From assembly GCA_002794775.1 (NCBI GenBank), contig NBAY01000003.1:62001-126000 (forward strand): DNA of 64,000 bases, written 5' to 3'. The notes under the pieces were generated by a model, which was not told the DNA's origin, did not search any database, and saw only the letters and a list, made by a program, of their open reading frames with translations. The translations under genes were made by a program, and so were the position numbers. Below are positions 1-13,200 of this stretch, piece after piece. Numbering within the stretch: position 1 is the stretch's first letter; each line of letters opens with the position of its first letter. The DNA comes from Porodaedalea pini (Eukaryota; Basidiomycota; Agaricomycetes; Hymenochaetales; Hymenochaetaceae).

Positions 1-2223
1 GAGAGACAGGGTGAGAGGAAGATGGAGAGAAGGAAAGAGACTTGCCTGGTATTGTATCGCCCCGGAGATGCTCGAACTCGCCGCGGCAGTCAGCCACGCA
101 GTATACGCATCGTCCAACTGCGAATCCGATACGCCGGTGCTCGACGTATCTGCACGTTTCCTCGTAGCCGTCGCTGTCGTGTTCCCAGATGTCGTTCCAT
201 TAAACGGCGCGATCGTCGAATTGAACGGCACGAAGAACGGTGCGTTGTCCTGCGTCACGAGGCCGAAGGCCGTAAGCACTGTGGGCTTGCCCACCCTAAA
301 CGGTAGAAACAAGGAGTATGGGCAAAGGAGACAAAAATAAGAGTGATCCCGTCAGCTTCTGTATATCTTTGTCGGGTTCTAGAGCCCCCGGAACGAGGAG
401 AAACGCCGGGGCGTGTGTACAAATTGAAGTGAAAAGCGTATCACGATGGCAGGATGGGGAGATGGGGTTGTGGCAGGGCGACGTATTGAATGACCGGCGG
501 GAAACAGTACGTACTCTTGTGCGAGCTGCGATTGGAACTGGATCCATGCGACGCCCGCATCGACCGTATTGTTGAATGCGGGGAGGTTCGGATCCGGGCC
601 TGAGACGAAGTAGTCGTCCTGGTCCGGGAACAGCTGGCTGTATATGGCCCGCCGCACGCGAAACATAACATCATGCAGACCACACAGCATGTATCACGCA
701 GCACGCATGTAAGCGGGAGAAGACATGCCAAGGGCGGTCGAAGGCGATGCCGAGAACACGCGCACACGGGGAGATTAGATATTCATCAGCTTCGGTACTT
801 ATGTCGAATAGGGAACGAACGAGGGAAAGACGGCGACGCACAATGAGCCGAAACCGATAGAGGGTATGTTGAGGATGTCCTGCGAGTCAACACCAGAAGA
901 CCCGTCGAACGCGGGTCCTACGGATGAGCTCACAGATGGGTCAGATTGCCCTATACCCGAAACGAGTAGAAAGAGTGAGCGCCGGCTACAAGATGACGAA
1001 TAAGGGAAGAAAACGCACGAGCTGCGATCCAGCGTCCACGGATGCGCAGGCCGTCGCCGCTGTGGAGCAACTCGCGCTTCTTCACCTCGCGCGTCTTCTT
1101 GCGCTTTTCCTTAACCTCAGCGAGGAGACGCTCGTTACTGACAGGTTTGACATTGCGCTTACGGCGCTGGGGCGTCGCAGACACGGATGGCTTGGGCGTG
1201 ATGGGGAAGAGCTTAGGGCAGTCTGCACACGCAAAGCCTTGCGAGCCGCTCGAGACAATGTGGTTCGGATCAATGCTCGCGACGTGTGCGCCGACATCCG
1301 CATGCCAGGCTGTGATAGTCGTCGTGTTGCATACATTACTGGCAGCGATGGAGCTATTGCAGCGCGGGTCGTTGGCGAGCTCCCATGCGAGCACGGCCGG
1401 GCTGTTCACGTAGCGCGTGACGATCTGCGTAGTGTAGTTCTTGAAAATGTCGACAATTGTCTCGTTGAGGTAGAACTCGTCGTGCTGCCTGGTTTCCGCA
1501 AATGCACGCACGTACGCGTCCATGCCGCCTAGATGAAACACAAATTGGTAACTTGGGTTGGTAGCCGGGGTGATAATTTCCGAAGAGATCGCCGATGGGC
1601 GGGGTACGGTGAGGAAAACTCACCGAAATCGTTCGAAAGGAAATTCCTCGGCAAGGAGTTATTCGTGCCCACTGTGACATCTCTCCGCCCGAGAGAGCCG
1701 TCGACAGGGACCTGAGTGGTGTTGTCGATGAGCGGAAGAGGGTTCCAGTTGTTAGTGAGCGAAAGAATAAGCAAGACTCCTGCGTCTTCAGCAGCGTTGA
1801 CGACCATGTCGAGCTTCTGCAGACCGTCAGTGCCGGTGTTAATTGAGGTCGTGCCGTTCTGGATGAGCTGGAACCATGTGCCGTTCACGGGGATTTCGTC
1901 AACGTCATTGAACGCCCAGGTGCGGACGACCTTTATGCCTGCGGCAGCGATACTTTGAACGGTTTTATTGATATCCGCCTCTGTGTTGAGAGACGGCAAC
2001 CAGTAGGCATTCGTGCCCACGAACGAGAAGGGCCTGGGGTGCTGTTAGAAAAGGATAATTCGGAATAAGGGATGAATAACACTTACTCGCCGTTCCGAAT
2101 GAACCGGCCATTCTCCACGGTAACAAACCCACTATCCCAACGTCTTGTCTTTGTCGGTGTCGGGGTAAGCGCGCTCGCTGCAAGTACGGAGACTGCAAGA
2201 GAGCAGAGTGTTGAGGGACGCAT
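1..2223 (-). CDS. Secreted GH5_7 endo-1,4-beta-mannanase, 3' end outside window
   Basis: Predicted secreted mannan endo-1,4-beta-mannosidase, cleaving beta-1,4 links in plant mannans. Exons on the minus strand: 2087..2223, 2033..1624, 1528..1019, 950..842, 637..515, 295..46; all phases agree (513 residues visible). It starts with a signal peptide (MRPSTLCSLAVSVLAASA). The family core follows: VGTNAYWLPSL near residue 50, VVRTWAFNDVDEIP, and WELANDPRC, where the usual acid/base motif reads A-N-D rather than the typical N-E-x. Next come HIVSSGSQGF and a basic K/R-rich loop (about residues 265-330) that I recall from basidiomycete members. The second catalytic Glu region should lie around VLTAFGLVTQDNAPF, which has no obvious Glu. 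After residue 513 a GC donor (45/44) leads into an intron leaving the window, so the C-terminus is missing. The family call is firm; the catalytic state is not. Confidence 0.85.
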
Positions 2224-2529
2224 TGCTCGTTGTGCAGCACGCGTATTCTGCTCTGAGAGTCAGGCTGAGTTGGACCGAGGAAGAACGGCGAGGGCATTTG
2301 ATGGGCATGGCGAGGTATTTATTTGAACTGGACTAGAAGAGGGAGGAACACGAGGTGGAGGTGATGATGGCCGTGCTGCTTTAGTGTCTGACGCGGTTCT
2401 AGCCTGCGCCGTACAAAGATTGACGCCCGTGCACTCTTTACGTAATTAATCAACGCGAATTTCTATTTCTTTTCTGCCATCGTCATCGTCCCTCTCGACG
2501 TCGCCGCCGACGACCCCGACGACCGACCC
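2224..2529. promoter_or_regulatory. Divergent intergenic region, mannanase / TPR gene
   Basis: About 300 bases separate two divergently transcribed genes and should hold both promoters. I see pyrimidine-rich stretches just before the ATG at 2530, as is usual for fungal transcription starts, but no clear TATA box and no further ORF. Confidence 0.4.
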
Positions 2530-4424
2530 ATGTATCGGCTCGTGCTCACCGCTGCTCGATCGCGGCCGTGTACAACACGATGTACGGCACTACGCACGAG
2601 GCACATCCCTAGCCGGCAACTGTCCCATAGTCCGCAGACGCCCACACCGCGTGAAAGCAGTTCAAACCCTATCAATGCCGCCCCCGCCTCTACACCGACA
2701 GATGCACCAGAGCTCGACCAAGTCGTCATTCCACCTCAAAACTTCTCCAAGCACACACTCTCCTCTCTCGACTTCTGGTACCGCTTCGCCAAGTTCTCCC
2801 TCATTGGCCTCGCCATCCTCTCCGGTGGTACCCTTGCCGCCCTAGAGGGCACTCACTTCTGGGTCGAGCACTTTGAACTTGCGCCCCCTCCCGATCCGGA
2901 TGGTGAGCTTGAGCGCTGGGGCTGGATACGAGAGACGGAGCGCTGGACCGGTGGTGCGCGCGGCGGCACGGACCCTGCCCTCGGGTGGAAGGCCGCACAC
3001 GCCCTGCGCTCCGCATGGATCTCGCAGCACTGGGGCACCGGTGCAAGAGTGCTCAGCACGAACGCCATCGCACACGCGCAGAGCACGAACGCAGCCATCG
3101 AGGCGCGCCTGGAGTTCTCGCATGATTTTTTAACCGTCGCGCTTGCACTTGCGACTGAACATGAGAGGGAGGGGAAGCCACTCCGTCCGGAGACAGTGTG
3201 CGAGATACTCACAAGGAAGGCTGCTACGCTCGAGCGCATTGGATCGAAGGGTGCGCTCTATGACGCGCGGGCGGCTTATGAGCATATATGGGATGCTCAG
3301 TCGGGGCTCGGAACCGAGATGGAGGACGACGCGCGCCTAGCGCTCAAGCTCGGCGACGTGAACGCACGTCTAGGCGATGCCGACGAGGCGCGCTCATGGT
3401 GGTCTCGGGCACTGCAGCTCGTTTCAGCTTCCGACGGCTCGCATTCACAGTCTACACCTGACGTGATAACCGCGCCTGATACGCGCCCGCGCTGCCTGAG
3501 CGCCTCCCCGCGTCTCCACATGCCCAGCGCACCGTCGCTGCCGTTCTCTCCTCGCTCTCCGCGTACTACGCACAGCTTGGCCTCCTCGCAGACGCGAAAG
3601 CCGTGCAAGACACCGGGATTGCACTCCTTGCTCCGGCCCCCTCAAACACGTCTACGTTTTCACCCTCACCCCATGAATCTAGCGAAATTGAAAATAGACA
3701 AAATGCGAATTCAAGCTCGGCTAGTAGTGATAACACGGGCACAAGCGCATCATCGCCTCACACCTTACACGAACTCTACCTGCAACACCGCATATCGCTC
3801 CTCGCGTTGCACCGCGCCGAGGTCACCTACGCGCTCCGCGCCTCCTCACCCTCACAGACGCTCGAAGAGCTCGCGCAGGCCGCTGTCGAAGCGGAGCACG
3901 TCGTGCACGAGCTCGCATTCCCTTCTACCTCTGCTTCTTCATTTCCCTCTCTCCATCAGGCGAAACTCGACAAGACGTACGCAGCCTCGCGCACGCTCGC
4001 CGCCCCCGCCAGTAGCCTCTTACGCGACGCGCGCCGCACCGCGCTGCACGCATGGACGCTCTCGGGCGTCTTGCACGAGAACGCCGCTTCTTCTTCTTCC
4101 TCTTCTTCCTCCCTTTCCTCCTCATCACCTCCCTCACCCTCTACGTCCCTCTGGAAGAAAGTCTTTTCTGCTACCCTACCAGCGTCCACGTCCTCTGAAA
4201 AGGGCGACGCCGAGCGCCGCGCCGCGCTGCGGTGCTACGTGCGCGCGCTCGCGTGGGCAGGGGCAAAAGTGGACGGGCCAGAGTCGGAGCCGGAGCCGGG
4301 CCCGGATCTGCTAGAGAGTGAGTGGCGCGCACTTTGGGCGGGGTACACGCGCACGAGGGATACTGTTCTGGCAAGTGCGCGGGATGACTCGGACAAGTCA
4401 GATTCCGAGGTGAAGAAGACTTGA
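2530..4424 (+). CDS. Mitochondrial TPR-repeat membrane protein, Mgr3-like
   Basis: The N-terminus is rich in Arg/Ser/Thr with few acids (presequence-like). A hydrophobic segment follows near residues 92-108 (FSLIGLAILSGGTLAAL), then helical repeats (LKLGDVNARLGDADEARSWW; LSAYYAQLGLLADAKAV) that look like TPRs. This layout resembles Mgr3, the adaptor of the mitochondrial i-AAA protease, but that assignment is inference. The reading frame changes between about 3421 and 3527. The best explanation is one short intron (for example 3463..3527, 65 bases, giving 609 residues), although its donor GTGATA is weak. A true frameshift cannot be excluded. The second half carries Ser-rich low-complexity runs (around 4085-4145). 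An AATAAA-like signal follows the stop at about 4432. Confidence 0.6.
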
Positions 4425-5599
4425 AATGAATTTAATAAAAGGGGGACAGCGACGTCAATGAAATCCGAGTTATAGTGCGGCGTATGCATGCTCTTGCTTG
4501 CTTGTTTACGAATACACACCTCCTTGTAGCTTCGCTCTGATATTCTATTAGTATGCATGGTCAACTTTTATCATCAACTATACATAAGCTTGTTGCAATA
4601 ATATCAGCCAAAGTATCAGCCAACTAGTACTAGTTGGCAATATAATGCTACATCGGGCATGAAGCAAGATTAATGAGTTGGCCTGCTCATCCGGCTATAG
4701 GTAAGGATCATCAGTCTCATCTCATTTCTAAAGGAGAGTTGAGTCGAAAAAAGAAAACGCCTTCTCCGACAGAAGGGCACACCAAGAAAGGTCCTTAACG
4801 CATGTACACGCATAAGGCCCAAGGCACCTGAAAGAAATCAATATGAATTGATTTAGATATCAAGTTCATTCTGACGTGCCAGGCCTGGGTGGTTCAAATG
4901 AATACATACATGTAGTACGACCCGTCACGTCGAGCTGACACACTGAAGGCTCTACAAGTCGAGGTCCGCGAGACGACCCACCAGATGAAGCCTCACCTGT
5001 AACACCCTCTCCCGGGCCGTTCGACGCTGCTCTTCAAGCACCTCATCGACATCTGAAAGTTCGAGACAAATAAAAGCGGAAGAAGGCCTCCCCGCGCCGT
5101 ACCGCATAGGCGCATCGCAAGATTTTTTATTTTGCAATTCGTAGTTGTGCGCGTTGGAACGGAACAGATGGCGATCTCGACGTTGATGCGTATCACACTC
5201 AATATTGAATATCAAGGCTTCACGAAAGAGAGGGCGTGCGTTAATCGAGTACAATCGATCAATCGCGCCGTCGAATCACCGACTCATCATCTGCAAGTCA
5301 ACGTCGAGAGCGATCTGTCGGACGGTCGGCGCCTACCAGAGATGTTATCCAACTCGAAGGTCTGACCTGCCGCGAAGCTAACCGGATTTCAGAGCATTCA
5401 TCTTTCACGCATGCATTTTTCGAAACGGAATCTAGATAAGTAAGAAGTCTATATTGAAACAAGCAGTTACTGGCGGCGCGGAAACAAAGGGGAGGTCAGC
5501 CCGTGACAAAAGGGGACAGAAGAATCGAAGTAGCGCACCAGGCAGAGAGACAGAAGAATCGTATCAGAAGGAGAGAAGAATGTCCAGAGCCTCTCGCAA
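4425..5599. other. Intergenic region between convergent genes, with possible small gene
   Basis: About 1.2 kb lies between two convergent genes. A 20-base perfect palindrome sits at 4619-4638, just after a twice-repeated TATCAGCCAA. On the minus strand, spliced-looking segments occur around 5355-5230 (reading FELDNIS then DDESVIRRRD) and 5056-4998 (VDEVLEEQRRTARERVLQ), with a good acceptor and donor around the latter. I could not assemble a convincing gene with a start codon, so this is left as a candidate. Confidence 0.3.
4619..4638. repeat. Perfect 20-base palindrome
   Basis: GCCAACTAGTACTAGTTGGC is identical to its own reverse complement. It directly follows two copies of TATCAGCCAA. It lies in noncoding DNA downstream of the TPR gene. 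It could be a protein-binding site, the stem of a 3'-end hairpin, or a leftover of a mobile element. Confidence 0.8.
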
Positions 5600-7167
5600 T
5601 CAGCCACCACCTGAGCTCATCCCTAGCGCAAGGTCGGCGCTCCGCTTGTTCATGATCAGCCTGAGAGCAGCGCCGAGATGGTTCGGATACAAAGCAGCGC
5701 TATTGCGATTACGCAGCTCGGCTTCGAAGCGTGCGACTTTCTCTTGGCCTGCGAGGAGGTCGAAACTGTTTTTCTGTCGGGAAGGGAGAGAAGAAAAGAT
5801 GTTAGTTTGGGATTGGTGGATGAGATTGAAGAGAAATGATCAATTGAGGACCTGTAGTTGTACCATGCGTGCCGCACGCGCCTCGTCGCGCATCTTCATC
5901 AACTCCTTGCGACGTTCTTCATCCTTGACTCTGTAGCCAATGCCAATGAGATTGACGAATGAGCTGTATCGACATTTTCTGTACGAACCTAGAGTTCACG
6001 CCAGCCCTCGGCGCAGATGACGACCCACCCTTGAATAAGCTGTTATAGATGTCCGGGCTGAAGAGATCTACGTCCGACGTCTTCTGCACAGGCTTGCGCG
6101 GCAACGACGTATGGACCGGTAGCCCACCAGGCGTCCCGGTGCCGCCCACGCCAGCTTTCATAGCACCTGATGTAGAGGGCGTTGAGGGCCCGGAGGACGG
6201 CGCTGCAGACGTTGAAGCGGCAAGCGACTTGTTCTTCTTGATTGGTGGCAGCTTGCGCATTTTCGGAGGCGGAGGCTGCGCCGCTGTATCTCCTTGTGGC
6301 TGACCTGCTGAAGGCGCAGATGTAGTGGATGATGATTGCGTTATGGTGGCAGCGGCTACCGACTCGACGTCGACGGTAGCATCGGCATTGGCCTCGGAGA
6401 GCGTCTCGCGCCGCCTCTTAGTACCTGCCTTCGCATCGCTGCCGGACACAGAGGATGTGGTGACTTTCCTTTCATCCTTTATCATAATCTCGCCGATCCC
6501 GCCCCCTTTCTCCTTCGCACCTTTCCCGCGACCCCTACCGCCACCGGCGCCGCCCCTGCGTCCTGCCTTCCTTGGCGGCGTGTCGATGATGAAATCATCG
6601 TCTCTACCATCCTTTTTCCTCCCGGAGTCGACATACTCCTCGTCTTCATCTGAGTAAACAATGCCCGCTTTCTTCTTGCCACGTTTCCGCGAGGGTGCTG
6701 CAGCGGGCGACGAAGTACGCGCAGGCAGGGCCGGGTCGTCATTCGTCGAACCGCCCACGATGTCGACATTAGTATCATCCTCGAACAGTTTTTCCGGATC
6801 TGGAGGCTGGCTCTGGCTCATACTCCGACTCCGATGGCTTTGTCCTGGCGGAGAAGAATGCTTAGCCATCATCATCTTCTGCCTGACCTGCAGGACCTCG
6901 TGCTCATATACAGTTGTGGAGAAAGCTCAGGCTAACCAGATGTACTCGGTATTGAGTAGTCTTCCCCCTCGCGTTCTTCGCTCTCTAGCTCGTCTTCGTC
7001 TTCGTTGTCGCTGCTGATTCTGCGCTTCTTGTAAGACGCAGATGGCTCCGGCTTCTAAGTGCGTGTGCATGAGAAACTTGAACTAAACCTTGCTGTAAAT
7101 AACACACCTCGTTCAGAGCGCTCTTGCGAGGGTTGTGGCGTGGAACCTTGATTTTTATTGAAGGCAT
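5600..7167 (-). CDS. Nuclear low-complexity protein of unknown function
   Basis: Five exons on the minus strand: 7167..7108, 7054..6937, 6844..5989, 5930..5852, 5773..5600; 428 residues, phases consistent. The protein starts MPSIKIKVPRHNPRKS. An acidic stretch (SSDNEDEDELESEER) follows, then mixed acidic and basic segments (PSRKRGKKK; a Gly/Arg-rich GGRGRGKG region) and a Pro/Ser-rich linker. It ends in a compact helical part (about residues 345-428) with KDEERRKELMKMRDEARAAR and EKVARFEAELRNRNSAAL. Several basic clusters look like nuclear signals, so a chromatin- or transcription-associated role is plausible, but I recognise no named domain. An in-frame ATG at 7251 would add 28 hydrophobic residues. 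I chose 7167 because KIKV follows at once and the extension looks like promoter sequence. Confidence 0.65.
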
Positions 7168-7352
7168 TGGTTTGTGTTTCGCAGCTGCTGTAGCTTTGTA
7201 GCAGATGTAAAGCACTGAGAGACCGACTGCCACTGAAAGAAGATGACGCAAAATCTGTGATGTGACGGTGCGCGTTCAGATGGGTCACACTCTGCATTCC
7301 GGCGTTTCCCGGTCGAAGCATTGCGCAGGTTTCGACTCTAGCTTGAAAATCC

Positions 7353-8852
<1,500 letters not shown>

Positions 8853-8974
8853 TTGCAATTAAGTAAGACTATGCGAAAGTGGGATATAGGCAACACCATC
8901 CCCAATGACTCAAAACGTCTATGATATGCCAATGCCGCGCCTCATCTAGAAGCAGAAACCTGACCCGCTATTGA

Positions 8975-9896
8975 CTATGATGACTCAGCGGCGACACCGA
9001 CCTGTGCAGCGCGAAGCGTCCGATCCTTTATGGTGAAGCCCATTTTCTGGCATTGGATGACGGTGCCGGGCGTTTTGCCAGGTATAGGGGCCTGGTAGAG
9101 CGCCTCGTGCTTATTAGGATCAAAGGCATCACCCGTCGGGTCGAATGGCTTCACGTTGTACTTGAAGAGCGTCTGTAGTAACAGGCGATGTGTCATCTCG
9201 ACGCCGTGGTGCAGCTCTCGAAGATACTCCGATGCGCTTTTAGGTGGAGCAGATTCAGCATCAGGGGAGGTGGACGCGGAGGTGGACGAGGATGATGATG
9301 AGTCAGAGGAGGAGGAAGAGGATTCAGAGTTGGTGGCGGATAGGGAGGCGGCAGCGGGTATGTCATCCGCAGGAGGTTTTAATGCGGTCTCTGGGACAGA
9401 CTTGAGGGCGAGGGAGAGGACGTCGACGGTCTCGAGAAGGTCGCCCGCGAAACGCGTGATGGCGAAGTCCCTCGTCTGCTCCTTTTCGCGTGCGGCGTTC
9501 CGCTGGAGGTTGAGGAAGTCGGCTTGGAGGTAGCGTAGCCGGCTCTGTGCATTACTGTCATCAAACTGGTTGTGTATGGATATATCGGTAAGAAGTACGT
9601 ACGGTGAGGTCGACGACTTCGTCCTCTTTTGCTTTGAGCTTCTTGGCGCACTCCGAGTCGGCGGCATTATCACCTTGACTAGCACTCTCCTCTTTGCTAG
9701 CAGTCCCCTCTTTATTATCACCATCTTCCTTCTTCTCATCCGGCTCCTTAAGCTCGCCCTGTGTCGAGTACGGCCTTGAACCCGACCGGAGCGTGAGCGC
9801 ACGCGCTGCGTAAGCTGACCGTCGTGCTGGGCCCGCAGTCGACGAGATCCCGGCAGTGCACTGGCGCAAGAATGAAAGTGTTGCTGTACGGTTCAT
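8975..9896 (-). CDS. MGE1: Mitochondrial GrpE, Hsp70 nucleotide-exchange factor
   Basis: Nucleotide-exchange factor for matrix Hsp70, needed for protein import and folding. Two exons, 9896..9603 and 9544..8975, joined in phase 0; 287 residues. The presequence is Arg/Ala/Ser-rich (ARRSAYAARALTLRSGSRPYS). After an acidic linker come the GrpE long-helix signature (RLRYLQADFLNLQRNAAREKEQ) and the core DFAITRFAGDLLETVDVLSLAL. The beta-wing follows, from GVEMTHRLLLQTLFKYNVKPFDPTGDAFDPNKHEAL to VIQCQKMGFTIKDRTLRAAQVGV. Unusual: about 45 residues rich in Ser, Glu and Asp interrupt the domain (around 9235-9370). An in-frame stop just after the first AG means the second acceptor (ending at 9545) is the usable one. 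Confidence 0.95.
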
Positions 9897-10279
9897 GGCT
9901 GGACGAAAAGGGAGTGCGAAGGAAGGAAGAAAAGAAGAATAGATGGGCTGACGTTGGGTTGACGCACTTTGAGCAAGTGGTGAGAAGAGCGGTCGATGTC
10001 CAATTTTTCTGTCTAGAAATTATGCAATTACCAATCACTATGCTTACATAACCCCTTCCTCCTTTTGCTCCTTAGAGCTCTCGACTTATCCGTCTAAATT
10101 TTCCGGGCGTTAATTTTAGAGCTTCGTACGTCGGTCGATGTCTGTGTGGACGACTTGGACGGCCTGATGCACTCGAGTCACCCCGTAGGCCTTCAGATAT
10201 CTCCAAAACGACGCTGGAGAGTGCTAGTGGGATCTCAAAAAATTCCCTTTAGAGGGAGTTGAGTGCCAGTACTGTAAAG
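9897..10279. promoter_or_regulatory. Divergent promoter region, MGE1 / C1-THF synthase
   Basis: 383 bases between two divergent genes for mitochondrial proteins. I see no ORF with coding character and no clear TATA box. A short pyrimidine-rich stretch at 10046-10070 could be a core promoter element. Confidence 0.35.
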
Positions 10280-13200
10280 ATGCGCATGGCAGTAGCGGCA
10301 ATACGCCTGCTCAGCCAGCGCCTTCATCTGATAACCGCCAGCAGACCGTTGCCAGTGCGCACAATGTCCTCTTCAGCGCCGTCGGCCAAGCTCATCGATG
10401 GCACTGCTCTCGCAAAGTATGTATATTTTCTAGTTATGTTCCTTTTTCTTTCTTTCTTTGCTGAGCAATAAGTCGCACAGGTCGATTCGGGATGGCGTCG
10501 CGCAAAAAATCACCGCGCTCAAGGCCGCCCACCCTCGCTTCGCGCCGCAGCTTGCCATCATCCAGGCGGGTACGCGCCCAGACTCAAGCACCTACGTGCG
10601 CATGAAGGCGAAGGCCGCTGCGGAGGTCGGCATCACCTTCAAGCACGTCAACATTCCCGCAGAGGCCTCCATCGAGCAGGTCGTCGAGCAAGTACGTGCG
10701 CTCAACGAAGACGACGACGTCAGCGGTATTCTGGTGCAACTCCCGCTTGGTGATCATGTCGGCCCTGAAGGTGAAAGGAAGGTCACGGAAGCTGTCAGTC
10801 CCGAGAAGGATGTTGACGGGTGTGTATATTCCTACCTTTTTTTCCCTCTACTTTTCTTGAACTGACTGGGACTGTCAATAGGTTCCATGCATACAATATC
10901 GGTCACTTGGCTTCGCGCGCTTCGGATCCGCTCTTTTCTCCGTGCACGCCGTCGGGATGTATTGCTCTTCTGGAGACGACAGGAGTCGAAATCGCAGGTT
11001 CTACTGCCGTAGTTCTCGGGCGCAGTGACATTGTTGGGAACCCCGTCGCGGCGATGCTTCGTAGCAGGGATGCGACTGTCACTCAGTGCCATAGCCGTAC
11101 CAAGAACCTGCCCGAAATCGTGAGCTAAATCAAACTTAGAAGCGTCATTGCTTTTCTTGAAACTAAATAACCCGTACTCCTCAGGTTAAGACTGCTGACA
11201 TTATAGTAGCTGCCATCGGAAAGCCTGAATTTGTAAAGAGCGAATGGCTCAAGCCTGGCTGCGTGGTCATCGACATCGGAATCAACTACGTTCCAGGTTC
11301 TGCTTTTGTCATAATCTACGACTTCGAAGTACTTTCTGACAGTTCTATCAAGATGCCTCGAAGAAGTCCGGCCAGCGTCTCGTCGGCGACGTCGACTTCG
11401 CGTCTGCCTCCACCGTCGCCTCTCACATCACGCCCGTCCCAGGTGGAGTCGGGCCCACGACCGTCGCCATGCTAATGGCCAACACGCTTGCCTCCGCCGA
11501 ACGCCTCTTCGCAGCTTCGCGCGCACGGCGCGTCACGCCACTCCCCCTAACGATACTCGAGAAAGTCCCAAGCGACATCGAGATCGCGATGGCGCAAACG
11601 CCAAAACCCATCGCGGTGCTCGCAGCGGAACTCGGCTTGCGCGCGGACGAGCTCGAGAGCTACGGGCGCTACAAGGCGAAGGTCGATTTGAGCGTGCTCG
11701 AGCGGCTTGCATACCGCAAGGACGGGAAATATATTGTTGTGTCGGGGATTACGCCGACGCCACTGGGCGAGGGCAAATCGACGACGACGATTGGGCTGGC
11801 GCAGGCGCTTGGAGCGCACCTTGGACGCCCTGCATTTGCGTGTGTCCGTCAGCCGAGCCAGGGCCCGACGTTTGGGATCAAGGGTGGTGCCGCTGGCGGC
11901 GGGTACAGCCAAGTCATCCCTATGGACGAGGTAGGCATTTTTCAGAACATTGGTAAAACTAGATAGCTGATTTGCATGTTCTCAGTTCAACTTGCACCTT
12001 ACCGGGGACATCCATGCTGTGACCGCCGCAAACAACCTGCTTGCTGCTGCCCTGGATGCTCGTATGTTCCACGAGGCCACACAGTCAGACAAGGTACAGT
12101 TATAATATGAGGATTCCAAGCCAGTGTATGTTAATTTTCTCTTCCTAGGCTCTGTACAACCGCCTGGTCCCCACCGTCAAGGGTAAGCGCGAATTCGCAT
12201 CCCTCATGTTCAAGCGTCTCCAAAAGCTCGGCATCGACAAAACGGACCCAAACAACCTCACACCAGAGGAGATCACACGCTTCGCACGGCTTGACGTCGA
12301 CCCCGAGACGATCACATGGAACCGCGTGCTTGACACGAACGACCGTTTCCTGCGCAAGATTACCATCGGGCGCAATCCGACGGAAAAGGGCCATGAGCGC
12401 GAGACGGGCTTCGACATTGCTGTAGCGAGCGAGTGCATGGCGGTGCTAGCGCTGACGACGGGCCTTAAGGATATGCGCGAGCGCCTTGGTGCGATGGTGG
12501 TTGCGACGAGCAAGCAGGGCGAGCCGATAACGGCGGATGATATTGGCGTTGGAGGAGCGTTGGCAGTCCTCATGAAGGATGCTATCAAGCCGAACCTTAT
12601 GCAGACCCTTGAGGCACATATTCTACCACCTTTGTTACTTTTACTAAGTTTACTTACGCCTCATATATAGGGAACCCCGGTCTTCGTGCATGCCGGCCCC
12701 TTTGCGAACATCGCACACGGCAATTCCTCCATTCTCGCCGACCGCATCGCACTCAAGCTCGCTGGGACGGACGAGGGCGACGATGCCTCGCGCGTGGGGT
12801 ATGTGCTTACCGAGGGCGGCTTCGGTGCCGACATGGGCATGGAGAAGTTCTGCAACATCAAGTGCCGCGTCAGTGGACTTGCGCCCGATGCGACGGTCAT
12901 CGTTGCAACGACGCGTGCGCTCAAGATGCATGGCGGTGGACCGGACGTCACGCCCGGCAAGCCACTGCATGAGACGTACACGTCGGAGAACCTCGAGATC
13001 CTGCGTGAAGGGTGCAAGAACTTGGCAAAGCACATCGTGAACGCGAAGAAGTTCGGTATCAAGGTCGTCATTGCCATCAACAAATTCGCGTCAGCATACA
13101 GCCCTTCTCGCTTCATGAATATTGAAGCTGACAGTGAGGATTGACGTTTTCTAGCTCAGATACGCCCGCGGAACTCGAGCTTGTACGCCAAGAGTCGCTG

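Noticed and set aside
11..340. Plus-strand frames over the mannanase exon
   Set aside because: They are shadows. The minus-strand frame has the family sequence and correct splice phases.
5919..6875. Start of the nuclear-protein exon at the triple ATG (MMMAKHSS)
   Set aside because: Those bases lie in a 92-base intron (6936..6845). Splicing joins an upstream acidic exon in the right phase, so the frame beginning at 6875 is partly intronic.
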